Shown in pieces: positions 8,681-19,091 of a stretch of 64,000 nt of DNA. Below the pieces are notes generated by a model, which saw only the letters and a program-made list of their open reading frames with translations, was not told the origin of the DNA and made no database searches. A program made the position numbers and the translations under genes. Source of the DNA: Pseudomonadota bacterium (GTDB lineage Bacteria > Pseudomonadota > Gammaproteobacteria > Burkholderiales > Burkholderiaceae_C); assembly GCA_021846965.1 (NCBI GenBank), contig JAJZWA010000002.1, positions 1 through 64,000 on the forward strand, written 5' to 3'. Position 1 is the first letter of the stretch. Every line of letters starts with the position of its first letter.

Positions 8681-9133
8681 TCAGGGCTTGGGCGGCTGGC
8701 GCCGGCCGCGCAGCATGCCGAAGACCAGGTAGCCCGAGACCAGGAGGAACAGGCCCGCCAGCGCGGCCTGGCCATAGCCGGCCAGGCCGGCGGGGTTCTT
8801 CCAGCGATGCTGGATCACCTCGTGGGCCAGCGCCTGCACCTGGGCGGCGGGCGCGAAGCCCAGCGTGGGGTCGAGCCGGCGCGCGCGCTGCAGCTCATCC
8901 TCGGCGAGCGGCCATTTGCCCTCGGCGGCCAGCAGGCGCGCATCGAGGTAGCGGGCACGGGCCGAGTCCGGCTGCGCGGCCAGCACCTGGGCGATGGCAT
9001 GGTCGGCCTGGACCAGATGGCCGCCGTGCAGCAGCGCCTCGACCTGGTCCAGCGTGGCCGCCTGCGCGGTGCCGACCGCCAGCGCGGCGGCGAGGACGAA
9101 GGAGAAGGACGGGCGGGGCGGGAGCTTCGGCAT
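8681..9133 (-). CDS. Secreted/membrane TPR-like hypothetical protein
   Basis: Signal peptide ending AQA, TPR-like helices, C-terminal TM segment. Confidence 0.6.
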   Translation of the reverse strand: MPKLPPRPSFSFVLAAALAVGTAQAATLDQVEALLHGGHLVQADHAIAQVLAAQPDSARARYLDARLLAAEGKWPLAEDELQRARRLDPTLGFAPAAQVQALAHEVIQHRWKNPAGLAGYGQAALAGLFLLVSGYLVFGMLRGRRQPPKP

Positions 9134-9233
9134 GGATCGGTGGGCGTGGTGCTTCGGGTCTGCGTCGCGGTGGGCGCTGGCTTCGACCTTACTACAGAAC
9201 GCGTGCAGCTCGAAGGTGTCGATCCGCGTGGTT

Positions 9234-10307
9234 TCAGCGCGAGCCCAGGTTCAGCATGTGGATCAGGGTCCAGGACACCAGGCCCAGCACCACCAGGGAC
9301 AGCGACACCACCGCGGTGACCCGCGGCCCCGCCTTGGCGATGGCGCGCAGGTCGACGCCCAGGCCCAGCGCTGCCATGGACACGATGGTCAGCCAGGTCG
9401 AGGCCGTTGCCAGCGGAGCCAGCAGCACGGCAGGGACCAGCTTCGCCGAGCGCAGTCCCACCAGCGCCAGAAAACCGAGAATGAACCAGGGCAGCAACTG
9501 GGTCGCCGAAGGCAGCCGGGCCGAGGGCGAGCTGCCCGCCGCGCCGCGGCGTCGGGCCGCCAGGGACAGCGAGAGCACGACCGGGCCCAGCATGAGCACG
9601 CGCACCAGCTTGACAAAGGTGCCGACCTGCGCGGCGACCTGGCCTACGGGGGCGGTGGCGGCGAGGACCTGGGGTACGGCATACACCGTCATGCCGGCGA
9701 ACACGCCGAACATGCGCGGGTCCATGTGGGTGGCGGCGGCCAGCAGCGGCAGGCCCAGCACCACCCCGACCCCCAGCACCGCGGTGAAGGCGATGGAGGC
9801 GCCGACGTCGTCGCCGCGCGCCCCGATCACCGGGGCCACCGCCGCGATGGCCGAGTTGCCGCAGATGGAGTTGCCGCAGGCGATGAGGGTGGACAGCTGA
9901 TGCGACAGGCCGAACAGGCGCCCCAGCGCGTAGCTGGCGCCGATGGCCAGCACCACGACCAGCGCGATGCCCGCGAGCAGGCCGACGCCGGCCTGCAGGA
10001 TCATGCGCGCGCTGATGGTGGCTCCCAGCAGCACCACGGCGACTTCGAGCAGGGTCTTGGCGCTGAAGCGGATTCCGGCACTCCAGCGCGGTCCCGGCGC
10101 CCACAGGGTGCGCAAGGCGGTGCCCAGCAGGATGGCCAGCACCAGGGCCTCGAGCCAGGCTCGGCCGAGCCAGCGAGTCTCGAGGAACTGCAGGCCCATC
10201 GCGGCCGCGGTGACGGCCACGCACAGGGCCAGGCCCGGCATCACCCCCAGGGCCGCGGAGGGGCCTGGGGGGCGCAGGAAGCTGAAAGCAGGGTGTTTCG
10301 GGTTCAT
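9234..10307 (-). CDS. YeiH/UPF0324 family putative sulfate exporter
   Basis: Multi-TM with ACGNSICGNSAIAAVAPVIGA and GATISARMI motifs typical of UPF0324. Confidence 0.9.
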   Translation of the reverse strand: MNPKHPAFSFLRPPGPSAALGVMPGLALCVAVTAAAMGLQFLETRWLGRAWLEALVLAILLGTALRTLWAPGPRWSAGIRFSAKTLLEVAVVLLGATISARMILQAGVGLLAGIALVVVLAIGASYALGRLFGLSHQLSTLIACGNSICGNSAIAAVAPVIGARGDDVGASIAFTAVLGVGVVLGLPLLAAATHMDPRMFGVFAGMTVYAVPQVLAATAPVGQVAAQVGTFVKLVRVLMLGPVVLSLSLAARRRGAAGSSPSARLPSATQLLPWFILGFLALVGLRSAKLVPAVLLAPLATASTWLTIVSMAALGLGVDLRAIAKAGPRVTAVVSLSLVVLGLVSWTLIHMLNLGSR

Positions 10308-10434
10308 GGGGAGGATTCTCCCCGGGGTTTATGAATCCGTAAAACGAATTGTTCAACTCGTATTCATTGATGAAATAGGTTGATTGGCCCGCGGGCTGCT
10401 CGCTGCGCGCAGCCCGCGGCGCGGGCACGGGGAT

Positions 10435-12090
10435 TCAGGCGTGGTGCGCGGCCTCGATGTCGATCGACGCCTCGCTGCAGCGGATGGCGTGTTTGGCTTC
10501 CATCGGGTCCGGAAGGCCGCTGAGCACGGCCATCCACAGGACCACCAGGCTGAGCAGCGCCACCATGCCCATGCCCGTGTAGAAGCCGTAAAGGCCCACG
10601 CCGTGGATGACCGCGTCGTGGGGGCCGAAGTGGGTGATCGCCCACATGCCGAGGAAGTAGGGCAGCAGCCACCAGGCGCCGGCCCAGTCGAGGTCGGCGA
10701 GCACTCCCTGCGCGGCCTTGGTCGCCGCGTACACGAGGAACATCAGCGCGAGCGCCCCGAACAGGAAATCGTCGACGCGCCGCCCGGACCAGTAGATGAT
10801 GAAGTTGGAAATGATGAAGGCCAGGGGCGCCCACAGCCCGGCACCGCGCAGCGTGAACGGGCGCTTGTACTGGGAGATCGGCAGGGTGCGCCGCAGGGTC
10901 ATGAGGGCCACCGGACCGGCGCCGTAGCCCAGCACCATGGCGGAGGACAGGAAGGTGACGATCTTCTGCCACGAGGGGAAGGGCAGGAAGAACAGGGCGC
11001 CGACGGCCCAGGTGACCCACAGCCCGGCGCGTGGAACCCCGCGGCTGTTGAGCGTGCCCAGCCAGGAAAAGCCCAGGCCTTCCCGGCCCGAGGCATAGAT
11101 CACGCGGGCGGTGGTGCCCATGTAGGTCAGCGAGGTGCCGGCGGGGGAGACCACGGCGTCCAGGTACAGCAGTCCGGCCAGCCAGCTCATGCCGGCGAGC
11201 ATGGCCAGCCCCGCGAAGGGGCCCGCGGAGCCGGCGAAGCGCAATGTGCTCCACCCGCCCGCGGCGAGGTCGGCGGGCCGTACCGCGCCGACGAAGGCCA
11301 GTTCCAGCACGATGAACAGCAGGGCCGCGAACAGCACCGAGCCGACGATGGCGATGGGCAGGTCGCGTTGCGGCCTGCGGGCCTCGCCCGACAGTTCGAT
11401 GGCCTGTCGGAAGCCCAGGAAGCTGAACACGATGCCCGAGCCGGCCACCGCGCCGACCATGCCCTTGACGCCCATCGGGGCGAAGCCCCGCGCGTGGAAG
11501 TTGGCGCCGTGGAAGGCCATGGTCAGCAGCGCGATGGCGGTGAGCGCGGGGACCAGCAGTTTCCAGATCATCACCGTGTTGCCCACGCGAAGCATGAGCT
11601 TGACGCCCAGCGCGTTGATCAGCACGAAGACGCCCAGCAGCACCACGCTGACCGCCAGGCCCAGGGGCTTGAGCAGGTGGCTGTGGGCATGAACCAGCCC
11701 GGGGAGATAGTTGTTCGCGTAGGTGACCACCGCGAGCACCTCGCTGGGCCCCACGCCGGCGTAGCCCAGCAGCACCATCCAGCTCATCACCACGGCCAGC
11801 AGGTCGCCATGGCTGAGCTTGGGAAAGCTGATCGCCGCTCCCATGCGGGGAAAGGCCGTGCTCAGCTCGGCATTCACGAAGGCCAGCAACAGCACCGCGA
11901 CGGCGCCGATGAGCCAGGAGAACACGCTCGCGGGCCCCGCCTGTCGGGCCGCGTTGAGGGGCGCGAACAGCCAGCCGGAGCCGATGATCGCGGTCAGGCT
12001 CGCGAACAGCAGGCTCCAGATCCCCGCGGCCTTGAGCATGCGCGGTCGGGAGTCCGGCGATGGAGAGCTGTGCGGGGAGATCGAGGTCAT
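10435..12090 (-). CDS. APC family amino acid permease
   Basis: ASLTAIIGSGWLFAPLNAARQAGPASVFSWLIGAVAVLLLAFVNAEL; 12-TM-like. Confidence 0.88.
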   Translation of the reverse strand: MTSISPHSSPSPDSRPRMLKAAGIWSLLFASLTAIIGSGWLFAPLNAARQAGPASVFSWLIGAVAVLLLAFVNAELSTAFPRMGAAISFPKLSHGDLLAVVMSWMVLLGYAGVGPSEVLAVVTYANNYLPGLVHAHSHLLKPLGLAVSVVLLGVFVLINALGVKLMLRVGNTVMIWKLLVPALTAIALLTMAFHGANFHARGFAPMGVKGMVGAVAGSGIVFSFLGFRQAIELSGEARRPQRDLPIAIVGSVLFAALLFIVLELAFVGAVRPADLAAGGWSTLRFAGSAGPFAGLAMLAGMSWLAGLLYLDAVVSPAGTSLTYMGTTARVIYASGREGLGFSWLGTLNSRGVPRAGLWVTWAVGALFFLPFPSWQKIVTFLSSAMVLGYGAGPVALMTLRRTLPISQYKRPFTLRGAGLWAPLAFIISNFIIYWSGRRVDDFLFGALALMFLVYAATKAAQGVLADLDWAGAWWLLPYFLGMWAITHFGPHDAVIHGVGLYGFYTGMGMVALLSLVVLWMAVLSGLPDPMEAKHAIRCSEASIDIEAAHHA

Positions 12091-12400
12091 GGGAGAGGTC
12101 CTTGTCGAGGTCGGTTGCCGGCAGGCTTGCGCGGCGATCCGGCGCAGGTATAGGCCGCTTCGTTACGGTGACAAAGTCCCCATCGGGCTCAGGGAGCGTC
12201 GAATGAGCTCCCCTTTCTCCATGCTGTCCGAGGGGTCTGCGCGCCGCGCGCTGCGGCCCCGGCGCGCGCGTCGCCGAGGCAGGCCAGGCGCGTGCGCACA
12301 GGCCCGGCTGGAAGCAAGCCGGCGGCGTGCGATACCGTGTGGTGCATGCGCGATGGCGCGCAACGAGACGCTCGTGCATCGCTAACGGCCATGGCGTGGA

Positions 12401-12760
12401 TCAGCGGCAGTCGCGCCGGGTCGGAGCCCTGTCCTCGAGCAGGGCCTGGCTGGCCTGCAAGGCGGAGTCGATGCGCGCCGGCGAGAGGCCCCGTCGGCTT
12501 GCCACGTGCAGGCCGGGGTGCACCACGCAATCGCCGGGCCAGTGCTGCCGCGCCGCGGCGGGCTTCGGCGGGCGCAATCCATAGGGCGGTGGGCTCGATG
12601 GCGGAAGCTCGGCCCAGTGTGGCAGGCTCAGGCCGAACAGCGTGCGGGCCCGCGCGGGCACGGCATGCAGGCATGCGCCGGCGGCGCCGGCCATCAGCGC
12701 CAGCGCCAGCGCCGCGCGCAGGATGGGTGAGGTGGGGGCGGAACAACCCTTGCAGATCAT
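12401..12760 (-). CDS. Small putative secreted/lipoprotein-like hypothetical protein
   Basis: MICKGCSAPTSPILRAALALALMAGAAGACLHAVPARA... signal-like N-terminus; no recognised family. Confidence 0.3.
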   Translation of the reverse strand: MICKGCSAPTSPILRAALALALMAGAAGACLHAVPARARTLFGLSLPHWAELPPSSPPPYGLRPPKPAAARQHWPGDCVVHPGLHVASRRGLSPARIDSALQASQALLEDRAPTRRDCR

Positions 12761-12890
12761 GGGCGCGACGGGGACGGGCTCGGCGGGAGGGCCCAGTCTG
12801 GTCGACGCCCGGCCGGCGTGCAAGGCCGCGCGGCCTGGCCTCACCAGCCTCTCATGTCCGGCTCACGCCCGGGCGCCGGACGCCTGCCTG

Positions 12891-15581
12891 CTAGAGCGCG
12901 TGGCGCACGAGACGGAAGTCCGGGTCCTCGGGGTAGGCCTCGACCGCGAATCCCAGCCCGCGCATGAGCTTGAGCATGGCCGGGTTGTTGCTCAGCACCA
13001 GCCCTTCCATGGTCTTGAGCCCGCGTTCGCGCGCGACGTCCATGATGCCCTGCATCAGGCGCGAGCCGATGCCCTTGCCGTTCCACTCGTCGGCCACCAC
13101 CAGCGAGAACTCGCAACTGCTGCGGTCCGGGTTGGTGATGTAGCGCGACACGCCGATGATGCGCTCGCGCGCCGGGGCGTCGGGCGCGGCGGAGTCGGTC
13201 TCGTGCACCACGGCCACGAGCGCCATCTCGCGGTCGTAGTCGATCAGCGTGAAGCGCGCCAGCATCGACGGAGGAAGCTCGGCACGCGACGAGACGAAGC
13301 GGAAATAGCGGCTTTCCGGCGACAGGTTCTGCACCAGTTGCTGCAGCAGCGCGCCGTCCCCGGGGCGCACCGGGCGCAGCAGGTATTCGCCGCCGCCAGG
13401 CAGCGGCTGCACCTGCTCGAAGCGCGCCGGGTAGGGCAGGATGGCCAGGTGGCGGTAGCGGTCGGCGCTGCCGGCCATGGCCAGTTGCCCGCCGTCGACC
13501 ACGATGCGTGCGTCCACCGCCACGGCGCCATGCTCGTCGACGATCACCGGGTTGATGTCCATCTCGCGCAGCTGGGGCAGCTCGCAGACCATCTCGGAGA
13601 CGCGCAGCAGGAGCTGTTCCAGGGCATCCAGGCTGGCCGGCGGCGCGCCGCGCCAGGCGCCCAGGGTCTCGGCCACGCGCGTGCGCTCGATCATGTGGCG
13701 GGCCAGGAAGGGGTTCAGCGGCGGCAGTTCCATGGCGCGGTCGCGCATGAGTTCGACCAGCACGCCGCCGGCGCCGAACACGATCACCGGCCCGAAGGGA
13801 TCGTCGGTGACCATGCCGACGAACACCTCGCGTCCGCGCCGCGCGGCGGCCATCTTCTGCACCGTCACGCCGTGGATGCGCGCTCCCGGCTGCAGGCGCG
13901 CCACCGTGCGCATCATCTCGTCGTAGGTGTCGCGCGCCTGCGCGCCGCTGGCGACGTCGAGCGCCACGCCCTGCACGTCGGACTTGTGGCTGATGTCCGG
14001 CGAGTCGATCTTCATCGCCACCGGAAAACCCATCTGGCTGGCCAGGAGCATGGCCTCGTTGCCGCTGCGGGCGAGCGCCGCGTGGGTGACCGGAATGTGG
14101 AAGGCCGACAGCAGCGCCTTCGACTCCATCTCGGTGAGCACGGTGCGCCGCTCGGCCAGCACGCCCTCGATGACCAGACGTGCGCATTCCACGTCGGGCG
14201 GGCGCAGGTCGCTCAGGGGCGGCGGGGTCTGTTGCAGCAGCTGCTGGTTGCGATAGAAGGTGGAGATGTTGCCGAAGGCGCCCACCGCCGCCTCCGGGGT
14301 GCGGAAACTGGGGATGTCGGCGGCGCGCAGCGCGGCGCGCGCCGGCTCGGTGGTGGAGTCGCCCATCCAGCAGGCCAGCAGCGGCTTGCCGAACTGGCGG
14401 CGCATCTGCGCCACCGCCTGCGCCGCGGCCAGGCCGTCGCTGCCCGCCTTGGGCGAGTGGATGGCCAGCACGCCGTCGATGGAACGGTCCTGCGCGGCGG
14501 CCTGCAGCGCGATCTGGTAATGCTCGGATCGCGCATCCTCGGACAGGTCCACCAGGTCGCTCAGCGAAGCCAGCGGCGGAAGGCGCTCGCGCAGGGCGGC
14601 CGCGCTGCCCGCGTCCATGCGGCCGAGTTCCAGGCCGATCTCGTTGATCCAGTCGGCGGCCAGCACGCCCGGGCCGCCGCCGTTGGTGACCACCGCCAGG
14701 CGCCGCCCCACGGCGCGGTAGCGCGAGGCCAGGCACTTGGCGGCCGAGAACAGTTCCACGAAGGAGCGCACGCGCACGGCGCCGGCGCGGCTGAGGGCCG
14801 AGTCGAACACGTCGTCGCTGCCCACGCTGGCGGCGCTGTGGGTCTGCGCCGCTTCCCCGCCGGCCGGGCGCCGACCGGCCTTGAGCACGATCACCGGCTT
14901 GGCGCTGGCGGCCATGCGCAGCGCGCTCATGAAGCGCCGCGCGTTGGTGATGCCTTCCAGGTACACGATGATGCTGTGGGTCTGCGCGTCGTTGGCGAGG
15001 AAATCCAGGGCGCCGTCGATGCCCACCGCGGTGTGCGGACCGACCGAGATCAGCGAGGAGAATCCGACGCGGTTTTCCAGCGCCCAGTCCAGCATCGAGG
15101 CGCTCAGCGCGCCCGATTGCGACACCAGGCCCAGCGGCCCCGGCTGGGCCAGCGGGCCGCAGGCGCTGGCGTTGAGCCCGGCGGCCGGGCGCTGGAAGCC
15201 CATGCTGTTGGGTCCGAGCAACTGCAGGCCCTCGCGCTCGGCGATTTCGCGCAACTGGCGTGCGTGTTGCGCGTCGACGCCATGCGACACCAGCAGCGCG
15301 CTGGAGCAGCCCATGCGCGCGGCCAGTTCCAGGGCTTCGGCGGCCTGGGGCTGGGGCAGCGCCAGCACCGCCAGGTCGGCATGCGCGTGGGAAAGCTCCT
15401 CCAGCGTGCCGCTGGTGCGCAGGTCGACGAAGTGCAGGCGCCCCTGGTACTCGCCCTGGCGCAGGGCCTGCTGCACGGCCAGCGCGGAACTGTCGCCGGC
15501 CTGGCCGTCGGCGGAGCCGAAGACAACGATCGACTCGGGGGCGAACAGGGGCCGGAGGTAGTGCTTGTCCATGCGCTCCAT
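12891..15581 (-). CDS. Pat/YfiQ-type protein lysine acetyltransferase (acyl-CoA synthetase-like domains + GNAT)
   Basis: N-terminal CoA-binding/succinyl-CoA-ligase-like and ATP-grasp regions, C-terminal GNAT (FSLVVADEWNGKGIGSRLMQGIMDVARERGLKTMEGLVLSNNPAML). Confidence 0.88.
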   Translation of the reverse strand: MERMDKHYLRPLFAPESIVVFGSADGQAGDSSALAVQQALRQGEYQGRLHFVDLRTSGTLEELSHAHADLAVLALPQPQAAEALELAARMGCSSALLVSHGVDAQHARQLREIAEREGLQLLGPNSMGFQRPAAGLNASACGPLAQPGPLGLVSQSGALSASMLDWALENRVGFSSLISVGPHTAVGIDGALDFLANDAQTHSIIVYLEGITNARRFMSALRMAASAKPVIVLKAGRRPAGGEAAQTHSAASVGSDDVFDSALSRAGAVRVRSFVELFSAAKCLASRYRAVGRRLAVVTNGGGPGVLAADWINEIGLELGRMDAGSAAALRERLPPLASLSDLVDLSEDARSEHYQIALQAAAQDRSIDGVLAIHSPKAGSDGLAAAQAVAQMRRQFGKPLLACWMGDSTTEPARAALRAADIPSFRTPEAAVGAFGNISTFYRNQQLLQQTPPPLSDLRPPDVECARLVIEGVLAERRTVLTEMESKALLSAFHIPVTHAALARSGNEAMLLASQMGFPVAMKIDSPDISHKSDVQGVALDVASGAQARDTYDEMMRTVARLQPGARIHGVTVQKMAAARRGREVFVGMVTDDPFGPVIVFGAGGVLVELMRDRAMELPPLNPFLARHMIERTRVAETLGAWRGAPPASLDALEQLLLRVSEMVCELPQLREMDINPVIVDEHGAVAVDARIVVDGGQLAMAGSADRYRHLAILPYPARFEQVQPLPGGGEYLLRPVRPGDGALLQQLVQNLSPESRYFRFVSSRAELPPSMLARFTLIDYDREMALVAVVHETDSAAPDAPARERIIGVSRYITNPDRSSCEFSLVVADEWNGKGIGSRLMQGIMDVARERGLKTMEGLVLSNNPAMLKLMRGLGFAVEAYPEDPDFRLVRHAL

Positions 15582-15644
15582 TGTGCGCCGACGCCGATGC
15601 GCCGGGCCAGTCGCATAATGCACTTTCCGCCGCTTTCTTGCGCC

Positions 15645-16076
15645 ATGACCAAGTCCGTCCCACAACCCACCGAGCTGACCGTGCACCGCGGCTCGCGCGT
15701 GCTGGAAATCGCCTTCGACGATGGCGCGCGCTATCGCATTCCCTTCGAGCTCATGCGGGTGTACTCCCCATCGGCCGAGGTGCGGGGCCACGGTCCCGGG
15801 CAGGAGGTGCTGCAGACCGGCAAGCGCGACGTGCTGGTCGACGCGCTCGAGCCGGTGGGCAACTACGCGGTGCAACCGAGTTTTTCCGACGGTCACGACA
15901 GCGGAATCTACACCTGGGAGTACCTGTATTTCCTCGGCCAGGAGCGTGAGCGCCTGTGGCAGGAGTATCTGGAGCGCCTGCAGCTGGCCGGCGTGGAGCG
16001 TGACGCGCCGATGCAGGGCGCGGGCGGCGGGGGTTCCGCGTGTTCCCATCACCCGGGAGGACACCATGCCCACTGA
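15645..16076 (+). CDS. DUF971 (gamma-butyrobetaine hydroxylase-like N-terminal) protein
   Basis: [54 protein letters not shown]...[13 protein letters not shown]. Confidence 0.9.
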   Translation: MTKSVPQPTELTVHRGSRVLEIAFDDGARYRIPFELMRVYSPSAEVRGHGPGQEVLQTGKRDVLVDALEPVGNYAVQPSFSDGHDSGIYTWEYLYFLGQERERLWQEYLERLQLAGVERDAPMQGAGGGGSACSHHPGGHHAH

Positions 16077-16806
16077 GCCGACCACGCATTTCGGTTTCGA
16101 GACCGTCGCGGAGGGGGACAAGGCCCGTCGCGTCGCCGAGGTCTTCGACTCGGTGGCCCCGCGCTACGACCTGATGAACGACCTGATGAGCGCCGGGCTG
16201 CATCGGGTCTGGAAGGCCTTCACGGTGCAACTGGCGGGCCTGCGGCCGGGGCAGCGGGTGCTGGACGTGGCCAGCGGCACGGGCGACCTGGCCCGCGCCT
16301 TCGCGCAGCGCGTGCAGCCCGGCGGCATGGTCGTGGCCACCGACATCAACGGCGCCATGCTCGACGAGGGGCGCCGCCGCCTGCTCGACGCGGGCGTGTG
16401 CGTGCCCGCCGTGCAGTGCGACGCGGAGCACCTGCCCTTCCCCGATGCCAGCTTCGACCGCGTGAGCGTGGCCTTCGGGCTGCGCAACATGACCCACAAG
16501 GAAGCCGCGCTGGCCGAATTCCGGCGCGTGCTGCGCCCGGGCGGCAAGTTGCTGGTGCTGGAATTCTCCCGCCCCTGGGAGCCCGTGCGCCCCTTGTACG
16601 ACTGGTATTCCTTCCAGGTGCTGCCGCGTCTGGGACAGCTGGTCGCCGGGGATTCGGGCAGCTACCGCTATCTGGCCGAGTCCATTCGCAAGCACCCCGA
16701 CCAGGCCACGCTGAAGGCGATGATGGAACAGGCGGGTTTCGTGGGGGTGCAGTGGTACAACCTGAGCGCTGGGGTGGTTGCGCTGCACGTGGGCATGCGG
16801 GGCTGA
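16066..16806 (+). CDS. ubiE: Demethylmenaquinone/2-polyprenyl-6-methoxy-1,4-benzoquinol methyltransferase
   Basis: [63 protein letters not shown]. Confidence 0.95.
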   Translation: MPTEPTTHFGFETVAEGDKARRVAEVFDSVAPRYDLMNDLMSAGLHRVWKAFTVQLAGLRPGQRVLDVASGTGDLARAFAQRVQPGGMVVATDINGAMLDEGRRRLLDAGVCVPAVQCDAEHLPFPDASFDRVSVAFGLRNMTHKEAALAEFRRVLRPGGKLLVLEFSRPWEPVRPLYDWYSFQVLPRLGQLVAGDSGSYRYLAESIRKHPDQATLKAMMEQAGFVGVQWYNLSAGVVALHVGMRG

Positions 16807-16813
16807 AGCGGCG

Positions 16814-17470
16814 ATGTCGGACCCTACCGCCACGGCCGGTTCCGCGACGGGCAAGGCCCTCGCCGATGCGCCCCGGCAGGCGCTGCGCGCGCTGGCCGCC
16901 GTGCTCGACCATCTGCTGCAACAGCAGCCGCAGGGCCGCCGGCGCCTGCTGCCCCATGCGGGCAAGACCCTGGAACTGCGTGCCGGCGGCCTGGGCCTGC
17001 GCTTTCGCGTCAGCGAGGACGCGCGGCTGCTGCCGCTCGAGCAGGACGAGGCGGCGCCCGCGCTGCGCCTGGACGTCGACGTGGCGCGCTGGCTGTCCGC
17101 GCAGCTGCGCGGCGGCGCCGAGGCGGCGCTGGGGGGCGTGCGCATCGCCGGCGACGCCGAGTTCGCGCAGGCGGTGTCCTGGCTGCTCGGGCACCTGCGC
17201 TGGGATGCCGAGGCGGATCTGGCGCGCGTCGTGGGCGACGTGGTCGCGCACCGCGCGGCGCGCGCCGCGGGTGCCGCCGCCACGCGCGCCCGCAGGCTGG
17301 CGCGGCGGGCCGAAAGCGATGCGCGCGAATGGTTGCGCGAGGGGCCGCGCGCCGTCGTGGGGCGCTGGGAGCTGCAGTCGGCCGCGGCCGACGTGGCACG
17401 CCTGCGCGATGCGGCGGCGCGCCTGGAGAAGCGGCTCGACGTCCTGCGTCGCCGCCTGAACCTTTCCTGA
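16814..17470 (+). CDS. ubiJ: UbiJ-like accessory protein (SCP2 domain)
   Basis: Position between ubiE and ubiB; SCP2-like sequence. Confidence 0.8.
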   Translation: MSDPTATAGSATGKALADAPRQALRALAAVLDHLLQQQPQGRRRLLPHAGKTLELRAGGLGLRFRVSEDARLLPLEQDEAAPALRLDVDVARWLSAQLRGGAEAALGGVRIAGDAEFAQAVSWLLGHLRWDAEADLARVVGDVVAHRAARAAGAAATRARRLARRAESDAREWLREGPRAVVGRWELQSAAADVARLRDAAARLEKRLDVLRRRLNLS

Positions 17471-17476
17471 GGCCCC

Positions 17477-19057
17477 ATGCGTCGCCTGCTGCGCCTTCTG
17501 CGGATCTTGCTGGTCGTGCACCGCTACGGGCTGGATCAGCTCGTGCTCGGTGGTTTCAAGCACCGCTGGCTGCGCCTGCTGGCGCGCGTGCTGGCGGTGG
17601 GGCGCGACCTGAGCACCCCCCGCGGCGTGCGCCTGCGCCTGGCGCTGCAGAGCCTGGGGCCGATTTTCGTGAAATTCGGGCAGATGCTGTCCACGCGTCG
17701 CGACCTGCTGCCGCTGGACATCGCCGACGAGCTGGCGCTGCTGCAGGACCGGGTGCCGCCCTTCGACTCCGAGGTCGCGGTGTCGCTGATCGAAAAGGCG
17801 CTGGGGCGCCCGCTGGAGCAGTTGTTCGAGCAGTTCGAGCGGACTCCGGTGGCCAGCGCGTCGATCGCGCAGGTGCATTTCGCCACGCTGCCGCCGGCGC
17901 CCGGCGCCCGGGCGCAGGACACCCCGCGCGACGTGGCCGTGAAGGTGCTGCGTCCCGGCATGCTGTCGATCATCGACCAGGACCTGGCCCTCATGCGCCT
18001 GCTCGCCGGCTGGGTCGAGCGTGCCTGGGCCGACGGCAAGCGCCTGAAGCCGCGCGAGGTGGTGGGCGAGTTCGACAAGTACCTGCACGATGAGCTCGAC
18101 CTCGTGCGCGAGGCCGCCAACGCCGCGCAGTTGCGTCGCAACATGGACGGGCTGGGGCTGGTGCTGATCCCGCAGATGGTGTGGGATCTGTGCCGGCCGA
18201 GCGTGATCGTGATGGAGCGCATGCGCGGCGTGCCCATCAGCCAGGTCGATCGCCTGCGCGAGGCCGGCGTGGACATCCGCAAGCTGGCGCAAAGCGGCGT
18301 GGAGATCTTTTTCACCCAGGTGTTTCGCGATGGTTTTTTCCATGCCGACATGCACCCCGGCAACATCATGGTCAGCGTGGACGCCGAGACCTTCGGCTGG
18401 TACATCGCGCTGGACTTCGGGATCATCGGCACCCTGTCGGCCTTCGACAAGGACTACCTGGCGCAGAATTTCATCGCCTTCTTCCAGCGCGACTACCGTC
18501 GCGTGGCCGAGCTGCACCTGGAGTCGGGCTGGGTGCCGGCCGACGTGCGCGTGGAGGAACTGGAGGCGGCCGTGCGCACGGTGTGCGAACCCCAGTTCGA
18601 GCGCCCGCTGAAGGACATCTCGCTGGGGCAGATCCTCATGCGCCTGTTCCAGGTTTCGCGAAGGTTCAAGGTGGAGATCCAGCCCCAGCTGGTGCTGCTG
18701 CAGAAGACCCTGCTCAACGTCGAGGGGCTGGGGCGCCAGCTCGACCCCGATCTCGACCTGTGGAGCACCGCGCAGCCCTTCCTGCGGCGCTGGATGCGCT
18801 CGCAGGTGGGCTGGCCGGCGCTTCGCGAGCATCTGCGCCGCGAGGCGCCGCGCTATGCGCAGTACCTGCCCTCGCTGCCCCGCCTGGTGCACCAGGCGCT
18901 GGAGCACCAGGTGGGCGGGCGCGACCGCGAGCTGCAGCGCCAGCTGCTGGCCGAGCAGCGTCGCACCAATGCCCTGCTGCAGGGCCTGGTGGGATTCGGC
19001 CTGGGGGTGCTGGCGGTGCTGCTCGTGATCGCCCTTTGGGATCTGCGTCCGTTCTGA
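17477..19057 (+). CDS. ubiB: Ubiquinone biosynthesis regulatory kinase-like protein
   Basis: [45 protein letters not shown]-terminal TM helices. Confidence 0.95.
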   Translation: MRRLLRLLRILLVVHRYGLDQLVLGGFKHRWLRLLARVLAVGRDLSTPRGVRLRLALQSLGPIFVKFGQMLSTRRDLLPLDIADELALLQDRVPPFDSEVAVSLIEKALGRPLEQLFEQFERTPVASASIAQVHFATLPPAPGARAQDTPRDVAVKVLRPGMLSIIDQDLALMRLLAGWVERAWADGKRLKPREVVGEFDKYLHDELDLVREAANAAQLRRNMDGLGLVLIPQMVWDLCRPSVIVMERMRGVPISQVDRLREAGVDIRKLAQSGVEIFFTQVFRDGFFHADMHPGNIMVSVDAETFGWYIALDFGIIGTLSAFDKDYLAQNFIAFFQRDYRRVAELHLESGWVPADVRVEELEAAVRTVCEPQFERPLKDISLGQILMRLFQVSRRFKVEIQPQLVLLQKTLLNVEGLGRQLDPDLDLWSTAQPFLRRWMRSQVGWPALREHLRREAPRYAQYLPSLPRLVHQALEHQVGGRDRELQRQLLAEQRRTNALLQGLVGFGLGVLAVLLVIALWDLRPF

Positions 19058-19091
19058 GCTAAGGTAGCGCAAACTTCCGCTCGCCCACGCC

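Noticed and set aside
6862-9900. 1012-aa plus-strand ORF opposite the KefB-like, TPR and YeiH genes
   Set aside because: Antisense high-GC artefact spanning several unrelated genes on the other strand.
12642-16076. 1144-aa plus-strand ORF
   Set aside because: Only the last part (15645..16076, DUF971) is real; the rest is antisense to the Pat-like gene.
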